Part shown: positions 45,844 to 55,057 of the stretch, piece after piece
Position numbering within the stretch: position 1 is the stretch's first letter
How the letters are laid out: every line of letters begins with the position of its first letter
DNA from: an uncultured Bacteroides sp.
GTDB lineage: Bacteria; Bacteroidota; Bacteroidia; Bacteroidales; Bacteroidaceae
DNA length: 64,000 nucleotides
Direction: 5' to 3'
Assembly (NCBI RefSeq): GCF_963675905.1
Contig: NZ_OY780936.1
Span: forward strand, 4,039,946 to 4,103,945
The notes under the pieces: model-generated
What the model saw: only the letters and a program-made list of their open reading frames with translations
Database searches by the model: none
Told to the model about the DNA's origin: nothing
Position numbers and translations under genes: made by a program

Positions 45844-47028
45844 ATGAAAATAACGAAAGAAAATGGTTGCCTTGTTATACCCGATTGTGTAACAGTTCCC
45901 TTTATTATGGGAGATGGGGTGGGAGCTGAAATTACTCCTGCAACTCAGGCTATTGTTAATGCAGCTGTGAAGGTTGCATATCAGGGAAAGAAAGAGATTG
46001 AATGGATGGAAATTCTGGCTGGAGAAAAAGCTTTCAATGCTACAGGCTCATGGTTGCCAGATGAAACAATGCAGGCTTTTAAAGATTATCTTGTTGGAAT
46101 TAAAGGTCCATTGACTACTCCTATTGGTGGAGGTATCCGTTCTTTGAACGTGGCTTTAAGACAAGGACTCGATTTATTTGTCTGTCTTCGTCCGGTTCGT
46201 TGGTTCCGTGGAGTTGTTTCTCCCGTAAAAGAACCACAGAAAGTAAATATGCATATTTTCCGTGAAAACACAGAAGATATTTATGCCGGTATTGAATGGG
46301 AACAAGGAACTCCTGAAGCTGAAAAATTCTATAATTTTCTTCGTGATGAGATGGGAGTAACGAAAGTTCGTTTCCCCGAAACATCTTCTTTCGGAGTTAA
46401 ACCTGTATCTAAAGAAGGAACCGAACGCCTGGTTCGTGCTGCTATTCAGTATGCTTTAACAAATGGCCTGCCTAGTGTGACTATTGTGCATAAAGGTAAC
46501 ATTATGAAATTCACTGAAGGTGGATTTAAAAAATGGGGTTATGAGTTGGCAGAACGTGAATTTGGTAAAGAACTAAGTGAAGGCAAAATTGTTATTAAAG
46601 ATGTTATTGCAGATGCATTTTTGCAAAATACATTGCTTATTCCGGAGGAATATTCTGTTATTGCTACATTGAATCTGAATGGTGATTATATTTCAGATCA
46701 GTTGGCAGCAATGGTTGGAGGTATTGGTATTGCACCGGGTGCGAATATCAATTATAATTCGGGGCATGCTGTTTTCGAGGCTACTCACGGAACAGCTCCT
46801 AATATTGCCGGAAAGAATATTGTAAATCCATCTTCATTATTGCTTTCGGCAGTAATGATGCTCGAATATTTTGGTTGGAACGAAGCTGCTAATCTGATTA
46901 CTTCGGCTATGGAGCAGGCTTTTGAAAGTGGTAAAGCTACCAACGATCTGGCTCGGTTTATGCCGAATGGAGTCTCTTTATCAACAACTGAGTTCCGCGA
47001 TTTAATTGTTTCTATCATTCAAGGATAA
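45844..47028 (+). CDS. icd: Isocitrate dehydrogenase (NADP type likely)
   Basis: A 394-residue enzyme that oxidises isocitrate to 2-oxoglutarate. It has '[20 protein letters not shown]', '[20 protein letters not shown]', '[19 protein letters not shown]' and the cofactor-loop region '[20 protein letters not shown]'. The coenzyme choice is inferred. It follows aconitase by 33 nt and precedes citrate synthase by 14 nt. Confidence 0.95.
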   Translation: MKITKENGCLVIPDCVTVPFIMGDGVGAEITPATQAIVNAAVKVAYQGKKEIEWMEILAGEKAFNATGSWLPDETMQAFKDYLVGIKGPLTTPIGGGIRSLNVALRQGLDLFVCLRPVRWFRGVVSPVKEPQKVNMHIFRENTEDIYAGIEWEQGTPEAEKFYNFLRDEMGVTKVRFPETSSFGVKPVSKEGTERLVRAAIQYALTNGLPSVTIVHKGNIMKFTEGGFKKWGYELAEREFGKELSEGKIVIKDVIADAFLQNTLLIPEEYSVIATLNLNGDYISDQLAAMVGGIGIAPGANINYNSGHAVFEATHGTAPNIAGKNIVNPSSLLLSAVMMLEYFGWNEAANLITSAMEQAFESGKATNDLARFMPNGVSLSTTEFRDLIVSIIQG

Positions 47029-47042
47029 ATAAATGTACGCTT

Positions 47043-48392
47043 ATGAAAAAGGAATATATCATATATAAATTGTCTGAGTCGATTAAGAGTACCGCTAAGA
47101 TAGACAATGAGTTATTCACATTGTTTGGCGTTAAGCGTGGGTTACGCAACGAAGATGGTACCGGAGTTTTGGTAGGACTTACCAAAATTGGTAATGTAGT
47201 TGGTTACGAACGTATTCCTGGCGGTGGACTGCAACCGATTCCCGGGAAATTGTTTTACCGTGGACTGGATGTTGAGGATATTGCACATGCAGTTATGCAG
47301 GAACGTCGTTTTGGATTTGAGGAAGTTGCTTACTTATTACTTTCGGGCGGTCTGCCTGATAAAGAAGAATTGGCTTCTTTCAGAGACCTGATTAATGAAA
47401 ATATGCCTTTGGAGCAAAAGGTGAAAATGAACATCCTTGATCTGGAAGGAAATAATATTATGAATATTCTTGCTCGTAGCGTACTCGAAATGTATACTTA
47501 CGATGCAAATCCCGATGATACATCACGTGATAACCTGATGCGTCAGAGTATTGAACTGATTTCCAAGTTCCCAACAATTATTGCTTATGCATATAATATT
47601 CTTCGTCATGCCACTTTTGGATTGTCGTTACATATACGTCACCCGAAAGAGGAACTTTCTATTGCAGAGAATTTCCTTTATATGCTGAAGAAGGAATATA
47701 CTGACCTGGAAGCACGTACACTCGATTTGTTGTTGATTATTCATGCTGAGCATGGTGGTGGTAATAACTCTACATTTACTGTAAGAGTAACATCTTCAAC
47801 CGGAACTGATACTTATTCTTCTATTGCTGCAGGAATTGGTTCGTTGAAAGGACCTTTGCATGGTGGTGCAAATATTCAGGTTGTAGATATGTTTAATCAC
47901 CTGAAAGAACATATTCATGACTGGACAAATGTAAAAGAGATCGATACATATATGAATCGTATTTTAAATAAAGAGGCATATAATAAAACCGGACTTATTT
48001 ACGGTATCGGACATGCTGTTTATACTATTTCAGATCCGCGTGCAATATTGCTTAAGGAAATGGCTCGTGAACTGGCAAAAGAAAAAGGACGTGAAGAAGA
48101 GTTTAACTTCTTGGAATTGCTAGAAGAACGTTCTATAGAATGTTTCAATAAATTTAAAGGAGCCGGCGGTAAGAAAGTTTGTAGTAATGTGGACTTCTAC
48201 TCTGGATTTGTATACGAAATGATTGGCTTGCCTCAGGAAATATATACTCCTCTGTTTGCCATGTCTCGTATTGTGGGATGGTCGGCTCATCGTATTGAAG
48301 AACTCAATTTCGAGGGTAAACGTATCATTCGTCCGGCTTACAAGAATGTGCTTGAGGTACAAGAGTATATCCCTATTTCTGACCGAATATAG
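47043..48392 (+). CDS. gltA: Citrate synthase
   Basis: A 449-residue enzyme joining oxaloacetate and acetyl-CoA. Active-site motifs 'IIHAEHGGGNNSTFTVRVTS', 'GPLHGGANIQV', 'YGIGHAVYTISDPRA' and 'NVDFYSGFVYEMIGLP' are present. Together with the two genes before it this gives the oxidative branch of the citrate cycle, which in anaerobic Bacteroidales mainly feeds glutamate synthesis. Confidence 0.96.
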   Translation: MKKEYIIYKLSESIKSTAKIDNELFTLFGVKRGLRNEDGTGVLVGLTKIGNVVGYERIPGGGLQPIPGKLFYRGLDVEDIAHAVMQERRFGFEEVAYLLLSGGLPDKEELASFRDLINENMPLEQKVKMNILDLEGNNIMNILARSVLEMYTYDANPDDTSRDNLMRQSIELISKFPTIIAYAYNILRHATFGLSLHIRHPKEELSIAENFLYMLKKEYTDLEARTLDLLLIIHAEHGGGNNSTFTVRVTSSTGTDTYSSIAAGIGSLKGPLHGGANIQVVDMFNHLKEHIHDWTNVKEIDTYMNRILNKEAYNKTGLIYGIGHAVYTISDPRAILLKEMARELAKEKGREEEFNFLELLEERSIECFNKFKGAGGKKVCSNVDFYSGFVYEMIGLPQEIYTPLFAMSRIVGWSAHRIEELNFEGKRIIRPAYKNVLEVQEYIPISDRI

Positions 48393-48397
48393 TCTAT

Positions 48398-49654
48398 ATG
48401 GAAAATGTGATTACTCAATCAATGAATAACCTTCTTCGCCTTCTTGGACTCTCGTCTGAGGAGGCGAATAGTTTAGATCAATGGGTTATTTTTGGAATAA
48501 TTATTGGGATTGCTTTATTGGCCGATTTTGTTTGCAAGATTGTTTTGCTCAAAATCGTAAAGAAGCTTGTGACCAAAACCAAAGCAACATGGGATGATAT
48601 TGTTTTTGATGAAAAGGTTACTACTAAGCTGTGTCATATTGTAGCTCCTGTACTTATTTACTTCTTATATCCTATTGCTTTTCCGGAAACTTCAACTCTT
48701 CACTTTTTTATTTTAAAGATTACTGAGGTGTATCTCATTGCGGTTGTGATGCGATTTTTTATCACATTCTGTACCGCGATATATATTGTTTACGATCAGA
48801 TTGAAAAGTATCACGACCGTCCACTTAAAGGATTACTGCAAACAGTGCAGGTTGTTATCTTTTTTGTTGGTGGCATACTCATCTTTAGTGTATTGTTTGA
48901 TAAATCTCCGGCTTCTCTTCTTGCCGGATTGGGTGCTTCGGCAGCTGTGCTGATGTTGGTATTCAAGGATAGCATAATGGGATTTGTTTCTGGTATTCAA
49001 CTATCTGCAAATAATATGCTTCGTCCGGGCGACTGGATTTCAATGCCTAAATATAATGCAGATGGTGTTGTTATTGATGTTACTTTAAACACGGTGAAGG
49101 TTCGTAACTGGGATAATACAATTACTACAATACCACCCTATGCATTGGTAAGTGATTCTTTTCAGAACTGGAGAGGAATGCACGAATCAGGAGGACGTCG
49201 GGTAAAGCGTTCCATCAATATAGATATGAACAGCGTAAAGTTCTGTACACCCGAGATGCTGGAGAAATTTCGTAAGATTGCCCTGCTGAAGGATTATATT
49301 GAAGAGACAGAAGCAAAATTAAAAGCTTATAATCAGGAATGTGGGGTTGATGATTCTGTACTTGTTAATGGACAAAGACAAACGAATCTTGGTGTATTTC
49401 GTGCATATCTGGAACGTTACTTAAGAAGCCTTTCTGCGGTTAATCAGGAGATGCATCTTATGGTGAGACATCTACAACCTACAGAAAAAGGAATCCCGAT
49501 GGAACTTTACTTTTTTTCTATCTCAAAAGTATGGGTTGAATACGAAACATTGCAGGCTGATGTAATGGATCACGTACTTGCTGTTATATCCGAATTTGAT
49601 TTGGCGGTATTCCAAAACCCGACTGGTGCTGATTTTAGCTCTATCAAAAAATAA
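48398..49654 (+). CDS. MscS-family mechanosensitive channel, YbdG-like
   Basis: A 418-residue membrane channel protein. Several hydrophobic helices lead to the pore region 'LLAGLGASAAVLMLVFKDSI' (about 175-194) and the beta domain ('NMLRPGDWISMP'), followed by a long C-terminal domain with an insertion of about 70 residues ('FRKIALLKDYIEETEAKLKA' onward). The size and insertion resemble YbdG-type osmotic channels. It starts only 5 nt after citrate synthase, so it shares the operon. Confidence 0.88.
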   Translation: MENVITQSMNNLLRLLGLSSEEANSLDQWVIFGIIIGIALLADFVCKIVLLKIVKKLVTKTKATWDDIVFDEKVTTKLCHIVAPVLIYFLYPIAFPETSTLHFFILKITEVYLIAVVMRFFITFCTAIYIVYDQIEKYHDRPLKGLLQTVQVVIFFVGGILIFSVLFDKSPASLLAGLGASAAVLMLVFKDSIMGFVSGIQLSANNMLRPGDWISMPKYNADGVVIDVTLNTVKVRNWDNTITTIPPYALVSDSFQNWRGMHESGGRRVKRSINIDMNSVKFCTPEMLEKFRKIALLKDYIEETEAKLKAYNQECGVDDSVLVNGQRQTNLGVFRAYLERYLRSLSAVNQEMHLMVRHLQPTEKGIPMELYFFSISKVWVEYETLQADVMDHVLAVISEFDLAVFQNPTGADFSSIKK

Positions 49655-49691
49655 TTTATTTGCAGAGCGTTGCATTGTTGATAAAGTATTG

Positions 49692-49699
49692 TATATTTG
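49692..49699 (+). promoter_or_regulatory. Promoter box of the AraC-type regulator
   Basis: TATATTTG matches the -7 element 30 nt before the ATG, with a weak TTG at 49670-49672, 19 nt upstream. Confidence 0.5.
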
Positions 49700-49729
49700 C
49701 CTGTACAATACTTTGTTAACTAATGCCAG

Positions 49730-50620
49730 ATGAATACACACGCTAATCACATTATACACGAAATAACACCTCTTTCCGATAAAGATTGTTTTTATATTGC
49801 AGAACGTTATAAGAAAGAGTTTACTTACCCCATACATAGTCATCAGGAATTTGAACTTAATTTTACTGAGAAAGCAACTGGAGTCAGACGTATTGTAGGC
49901 GATTCTGTAGAAGTGGTTGGCGAATATGACTTGGTTCTTATTACAGGTAAGGATCTGGAACATGTTTGGGAACAGTCTGAATGTAAATCGGAGGAGATAA
50001 GGGAAATTACTATTCAATTCTCATCAGACCTCTTTTTCAAGAGCTTTATAAATAAAAATCAGTTCGATAGCATCCGGAAGATGTTGGAGCGTGCTCAGAA
50101 AGGACTCTGTTTTCCAATGTCGGCTATTCTTAAAGTCTATCATCTGCTTGATACTCTTGCCACAGAGAAAGAAGGCTTTTATGCTGTGATTAAGTTTATG
50201 ACTATACTTTATGAACTATCGCTTTGTGATGATGCACATACTCTTTCAAGTTCATCGTTTGCAAAAATAGGAATGCATTCTGATAGCCGTCGGGTACAGA
50301 AGGTTCAGGACTATATTAATGATCATTATAAAGAAGAAATTCGTTTGTCGAAACTAGCCGATTTGGTAGGAATGACTTCTGTATCTTTCAGCCGCTTCTT
50401 TAAACTTCGTACAGGGAAAAATCTTTCTGATTTTATTATTGATATCCGTTTAGGCTATGCCACCCGTTTGCTTGTTGACTCTACTAAGTCTGTTGCTGAA
50501 ATTTGTTACGAATGCGGATTCAACAATCTTTCTAACTTCAATAGAATATTCAAAAAGAAAAAAGAGTGTTCACCAAAAGAGTTCAGAGATAACTATAGAA
50601 AAACGAAAATAGTTGTTTAA
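49730..50620 (+). CDS. AraC-family transcriptional regulator
   Basis: A 296-residue regulator. The N-terminal cupin-like sensing domain includes 'FTYPIHSHQEFELNFTEKAT'. The C-terminal 100 residues hold two helix-turn-helix units: 'IRLSKLADLVGMTSVSFSRF' and 'KSVAEICYECGFNNLSNFNR', ending 'FKKKKECSPKEFRDNYRK'. It lies upstream of the carbohydrate genes on the same strand and is the only regulator near them, so it may control them; that is inference. The ligand is unknown. Confidence 0.9.
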   Translation: MNTHANHIIHEITPLSDKDCFYIAERYKKEFTYPIHSHQEFELNFTEKATGVRRIVGDSVEVVGEYDLVLITGKDLEHVWEQSECKSEEIREITIQFSSDLFFKSFINKNQFDSIRKMLERAQKGLCFPMSAILKVYHLLDTLATEKEGFYAVIKFMTILYELSLCDDAHTLSSSSFAKIGMHSDSRRVQKVQDYINDHYKEEIRLSKLADLVGMTSVSFSRFFKLRTGKNLSDFIIDIRLGYATRLLVDSTKSVAEICYECGFNNLSNFNRIFKKKKECSPKEFRDNYRKTKIVV

Positions 50621-51251
50621 ACCCTATTCTTGTTTTTATTTGTATTAATGGCTATTCTATAACCTCGCTCTTCATAGTGCGGAAAAACACCCCTTGTTTT
50701 TTGTTATTATAGGGGGTGGAACTAATTTTTCCGCAGCTTATAATCAGACAATTAAGTCGAAAAGTAAAAAAGTATGTCGGAAAAGCTGGTGAATAGTTTT
50801 AAAACTCAAGGGTTGTTTCGAGTTAAAAAGTGTTTCATGCCTGATTTGTAGATGATTACTTTTATGAAAGTAGTGCCCATTTGATTATATGCTGACAAAA
50901 TGAAGATTTTTAATGATAGGTGTTTACACTTGTTAACTTTTGGAGGCTGTAACTTGTTTCATGTAATTTATCCATGTTTTATTTACTAATCTCTTATATC
51001 CCGCCCTTTTTTTATAAAAAGTATCTGCCCGGCTTTTCAAAAAATAAAAGGAAGTATTCTCCAAAGGCTGGTTTATAATTTTAATTTATTGGCGGCAGAT
51101 TTTGAGTATATTGGTTTTGTATCGCCCGTGTAAACTATGGTGTATGTAATATGGATCTTATCTGTTTCTGCATGTTTTTCATCCTTTATTTTTCGTTTTT
51201 CATCTTTCATCTATAAGGAAAGCCTTATATTTGCCTTCAAATGTTAACACT
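50621..51251. other. Spacer with nested inverted repeat and a -7 box
   Basis: TGCGGAAAAA (50678-50687) is inverted at 50726-50735 and inside it CACCCC (50688-50693) is inverted at 50713-50718, so one folded structure of 58 nt follows the AraC gene. TATATTTG at 51226-51233 is a -7 box 19 nt before the GH89 start. No gene is seen in the 631 nt. Confidence 0.55.
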
Positions 51252-52328
51252 ATGAAGAAATTACTCAGTATATTTATGATGTGCTGGCTAACTTGCCAGT
51301 TGTTTGCTAATCCTATCACAGGAATGTTGGAACGAATTGATAAAGGTGCTTCCAAAAAAATTGCCATTGAATTAAAAAGTATCGGAGACAAAGATTATTT
51401 TGAGCTCGATCAAAAAGGTAATCAGGTAGTGGTGCGTGCTAATAATTATGTAAGTGCGGCTTCCGGAATTAACTGGTATCTTAAATATTATGCAGGAGTG
51501 CATTTGTCATGGAATGGCATGGCAGCAAAATTACCAGCTGTTTTACCTAAAGTGACAAAGAAAGAACGTCATGAAACTTCACTAAAACTACGTTACGATT
51601 TCAATTATTGCACATTCTCTTATTCTATGGCTTTCTGGGATTGGAAACGTTGGGAACAGGAAATTGACTGGATGGCATTGCATGGCATTAATTTACCGCT
51701 GGCTGTAGTAGGCGAGGAGTGTGTATGGTTTAATATGCTCAAAAAACTGGGCTACCCTAAAGAAGAAATAAATAAATTCATTTCCGGACCAGCTTTTATG
51801 GCTTGGTGGGAAATGAATAATCTGGAAGGATGGGGCGGTCCGAATCCTGATTCATGGTATATACAACAAACTGCTTTGCAAAAGAAGATTGTAAAACGCA
51901 TGAGGGAATATGGTATTGAACCTGTATTTCCCGGTTACTCTGGAATGGTGCCTCATGATGCAAAAGAAAAATTAGGATTGAATGTAACTGAACCCGAATT
52001 GTGGAACGGATACTTACGCCCTGCATTTTTGCAACCAACTGACAGTCGTTTCAAAGAGATTGCAGCTTTGTACTATAAAGAACAGGAAGCTCTTTTCGGT
52101 AAAGCTAGTTACTATTCAATGGACCCGTTCCACGAAGCAAAAGGAATTGAAAAAGTAGATCTTGATGCTGCCGGAAAAGCAGTAATGGATGCTATGAAGA
52201 AAGTAAATCCGAAAGCGGTGTGGGTTGTTCAGGGATGGACAGAAAATCCACGGGAAGATATGATAAGGAGAAATTCTATGGAGCTTTATACCGTTCATCA
52301 TTTTTGCCGAGGGTATTTAATGACATAG
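51252..52328 (+). pseudogene. GH89 alpha-N-acetylglucosaminidase, N-terminal half only
   Basis: 358 residues from ATG 51252. A signal peptide (1-19) is followed by the N-terminal and first part of the catalytic domain of NAGLU-type enzymes: 'LRYDFNYCTFSYSMAFWDW', 'LPLAVVGEECVWFNMLKKLG', 'FISGPAFMAWWEMNNLEGWG' and the catalytic Glu region 'YYSMDPFHEAKG'. The similarity ends at 'VWVVQGWTENPREDMI' (about 52265) and a stop follows at 52326. The second catalytic Glu and the C-terminal domains are absent; normal members have about 700 residues. The sequence continues out of frame as GH92. Confidence 0.9.
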
Positions 52329-53629
52329 ATGGAAGTTATCCTTCTTTTGCAAAAGGTACTCCAATCCGTAAGATAGAAAAGGGTGATTATTATGATGATT
52401 TTAGCATGTGGGACACCTATCGTGCTTTGCATCCTCTCTTGACAATCATTGATTCTAAAAGGGATGGCGAGATGGTTCAGTCGTTAGTTGAGAAATATAA
52501 GCAAGGTGGTTGGTTACCCATCTTCCCTTGTTGGAACAGTTACACGGCAGCCATGATTGGCGATCACTGTATTTCGGTTATTGGAGATGCTTATATAAAA
52601 GGCATAAAAGGTTTTGATGTTGAAACAGCTTATAAAGCTATGCGGCAGAATGCTTTTCAATCACCGGCTTCGTTCGAAGATTATAAAAACGGTATGGGGC
52701 GCAGGGCATTGACTTCTTACACGAAGTATGGGTACATTCCATTGGAAGACTCTGTGCCGGAAGCATTTCATATGAATGAGCAGGTTTCTCGTACATTGGA
52801 ATATGCGTATGATGATTATGTATTGGCACAAGTAGCTAGGAAACTAGGGAAAATGTCAGATTATAAGTTGCTTGCTAAGCGTGCAAAGAACTGGCAAAAT
52901 GTGATTGATAAACGAACCGGATACGCTCAGGGAAGGCATGCTGACGGCACATTCCTTAATGCTGATAATGCATTTGGCTTCGCACGGTTCATAACCGAAG
53001 GAGCACCTTGCCACTACACGTGGTATGTTCCGCAGGATGTGCAAGGATTAGTTGAATGGATGGGTGGCAAGAATAAGTTTGTAAGCAAGCTGGACTCCAT
53101 GTTTAGCGAATTACGATATTGGCACGGCAATGAGCCTTGCCATCAGATAGCTTACTTATATAATTATGTAGGTGAGCCCTGGAAAACCCAGAAGCTGGTT
53201 TGCCATATTCGCAATACAGAATATGTTAATGCTCCGGGGGGATTGTCTGGTAATGATGATGCCGGTCAGATGTCTGCCTGGTATGTGTTTTCAGCGATGG
53301 GATTTTATCCTGTTTGTCCCGGAAATCCATATTATGTAATAGGTTCTCCGGCATTTGAAAAGATGACTATCCGCCTTGAGAACGGGAAAGAGTTTGTAGT
53401 AAAAGCTCATGGCGTTTCAGCAGAGAACATTTATATCCAGTCGGCTACGTTGAATGGAAAAAGATTTGAGAATAGTTACATAACTCATAAGCAGATTCTC
53501 GAAGGAGGAATCCTCGAATTTGTTATGGGGGCTGTACCGAATAAGAACTGGGCTGCGAAAAAGGAGAATTGTCCGCAATCTATTTCCTCATTAGATAAAA
53601 AAGAACAAATTATAAAAGTTAACAACTAA
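52258..53629 (+). pseudogene. GH92 alpha-mannosidase, C-terminal half only
   Basis: About 455 residues of GH92 in a frame different from the GH89 part. It begins abruptly with 'DKEKFYGALYRSSFLPRVFN' and runs to the end: 'FSMWDTYRALHPLLTI', 'WLPIFPCWNSYTAAMIGDHC', 'HYTWYVPQDVQGLVEWMGG', the acid Glu motif 'HGNEPCHQIAYLYNY' and the base motif 'LSGNDDAGQMSAWYVFSAMG'. The N-terminal beta-sandwich and first third of the catalytic domain are missing (the family has about 750 residues). Together with the preceding entry it shows one deletion that fused two adjacent glycosidase genes. Confidence 0.9.
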
Positions 53630-53639
53630 TACATAGAAG

Positions 53640-55046
53640 ATGATGAGACTAAAGTTTTTAGTAGCCCTTTTCGGTATAGGGCTTATGACATCCTGCCATA
53701 CTAGCAAGACAGATTTTGATATTCGTGATTATGGAGCGAAAGGAGACAGCATAACGGATAATGCAGAAGCAATACAAGAAGCTATTGATGATTGTAATAA
53801 ATCCGGGGGAGGCCGGGTAATTATTCCGGGTGACGGAGTATATATGACTGGTCCGATTACCGTAGCGTCTTATGTAGATCTGCATCTGGAAGCAAATGCT
53901 AAGTTATTGGCTAATCCGGACGAAAAAGTTTATAATAAGAGTGCTTTTCGCGATAATAAAGGCGAGGGTATGATGTGGATTAGCGGTACTAATATTGTGC
54001 AATTCTCTATCAGTGGAAAAGGTAAAATAGATGGTAATGGTGTTGCCTTTATGGGTAAGGAACTGGAAGATTCTTATGAATTGAAACCTGTTCACGAATT
54101 CGATCCTCGTCCGCACGTACTTACTTTAATTAATGGCAAAGATATCCGCATCAAAGATGTTACTATTGGTAATTCGGCTTATTGGACTGTACACCTTGTA
54201 GGTTGTAACGATGTTGTAGTTGATGGAGTAAACATTTTGAATAACCTGAAAATCCGTAATGGAGATGGTATTGATGTAGATCACTCAAAGAATGTGCGCA
54301 TTAGTAACTGTTTTATTGAATCGGGTGATGACTGTATATGTCTCAAGAATCGTCGTGAATACCAGGAACTTGGACCATGCGAGAATGTTTTAGTAACTAA
54401 TTGTACAATGACTTCCCGTTCATGCGCTATTAAAATAGGTTCTGAAAATATGGATCGTATCAGTCATGTAGTAGTAAATAACTGTATTATCAGAGATAGT
54501 AATCGTGGTATTGGTATTCAGAATCGCGATGAAGGTACAGTGGAAAATGTTATTTTCTCTAATATAGAGGTAGATTGTAAACTCTTCTCAAATGTGTGGT
54601 GGGGAAAATCTGAAGCAATTTATGTAACTGCCTATACTCGTAAAGCAGGAGATCACAAAGATGCAGGATGGCGTTTTCCTAAAGGAATAGCCGACTATGA
54701 GGTAGGAGCTGTTACTGATATTAGTTTCAACAATATAAAGTGCGAGAGTGAAAATGGTGTATTCCTTGGCGCAGAAGCAAAAGATAAGATTCAGAATATC
54801 TATTTTGACCAGGTAGATTTGATGATTTGCAAGCGTACCAACTACGAAGGTGGCATTTATGACAAGCGTCCATGTAAAGGCGATGAATTTGTGAAAGGAA
54901 AAACATACGGATTCTATCTTGATAATGCATCAAATGTAAATATCCGCAATTCAACAGTTCGTTGGGGAGACACCCGTCCGTCTTATTTTGCCGACACAAT
55001 GTTTAGTCAGAATATAGATGGTTTGCAAACTGTTAATCTGAAGTAA
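53640..55046 (+). CDS. GH28-family polygalacturonase-like lipoprotein
   Basis: A 468-residue protein with a lipoprotein signal ('FGIGLMTSCHTSK'). It folds as a right-handed beta-helix: 'DYGAKGDSITDNAEAIQEAI' at the N-terminus, then 'IRNGDGIDVDHSKNVRISNC' and 'IESGDDCICLKNR' carrying the catalytic Asp residues, and 'CAIKIGSENM' with the substrate-binding Lys. GH28 enzymes cut galacturonans or rhamnogalacturonan; the true substrate may differ here. It follows the GH92 remnant by 10 nt and precedes the phosphoesterase by 11 nt, one operon. Confidence 0.87.
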   Translation: MMRLKFLVALFGIGLMTSCHTSKTDFDIRDYGAKGDSITDNAEAIQEAIDDCNKSGGGRVIIPGDGVYMTGPITVASYVDLHLEANAKLLANPDEKVYNKSAFRDNKGEGMMWISGTNIVQFSISGKGKIDGNGVAFMGKELEDSYELKPVHEFDPRPHVLTLINGKDIRIKDVTIGNSAYWTVHLVGCNDVVVDGVNILNNLKIRNGDGIDVDHSKNVRISNCFIESGDDCICLKNRREYQELGPCENVLVTNCTMTSRSCAIKIGSENMDRISHVVVNNCIIRDSNRGIGIQNRDEGTVENVIFSNIEVDCKLFSNVWWGKSEAIYVTAYTRKAGDHKDAGWRFPKGIADYEVGAVTDISFNNIKCESENGVFLGAEAKDKIQNIYFDQVDLMICKRTNYEGGIYDKRPCKGDEFVKGKTYGFYLDNASNVNIRNSTVRWGDTRPSYFADTMFSQNIDGLQTVNLK

Positions 55047-55057
55047 TTTTTTTTCTT

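Noticed and set aside
52220-52328. Programmed frameshift joining the GH89 and GH92 parts
   Set aside because: There is no slippery sequence, and the two halves belong to different enzyme families, each lacking essential parts. A deletion explains this better.
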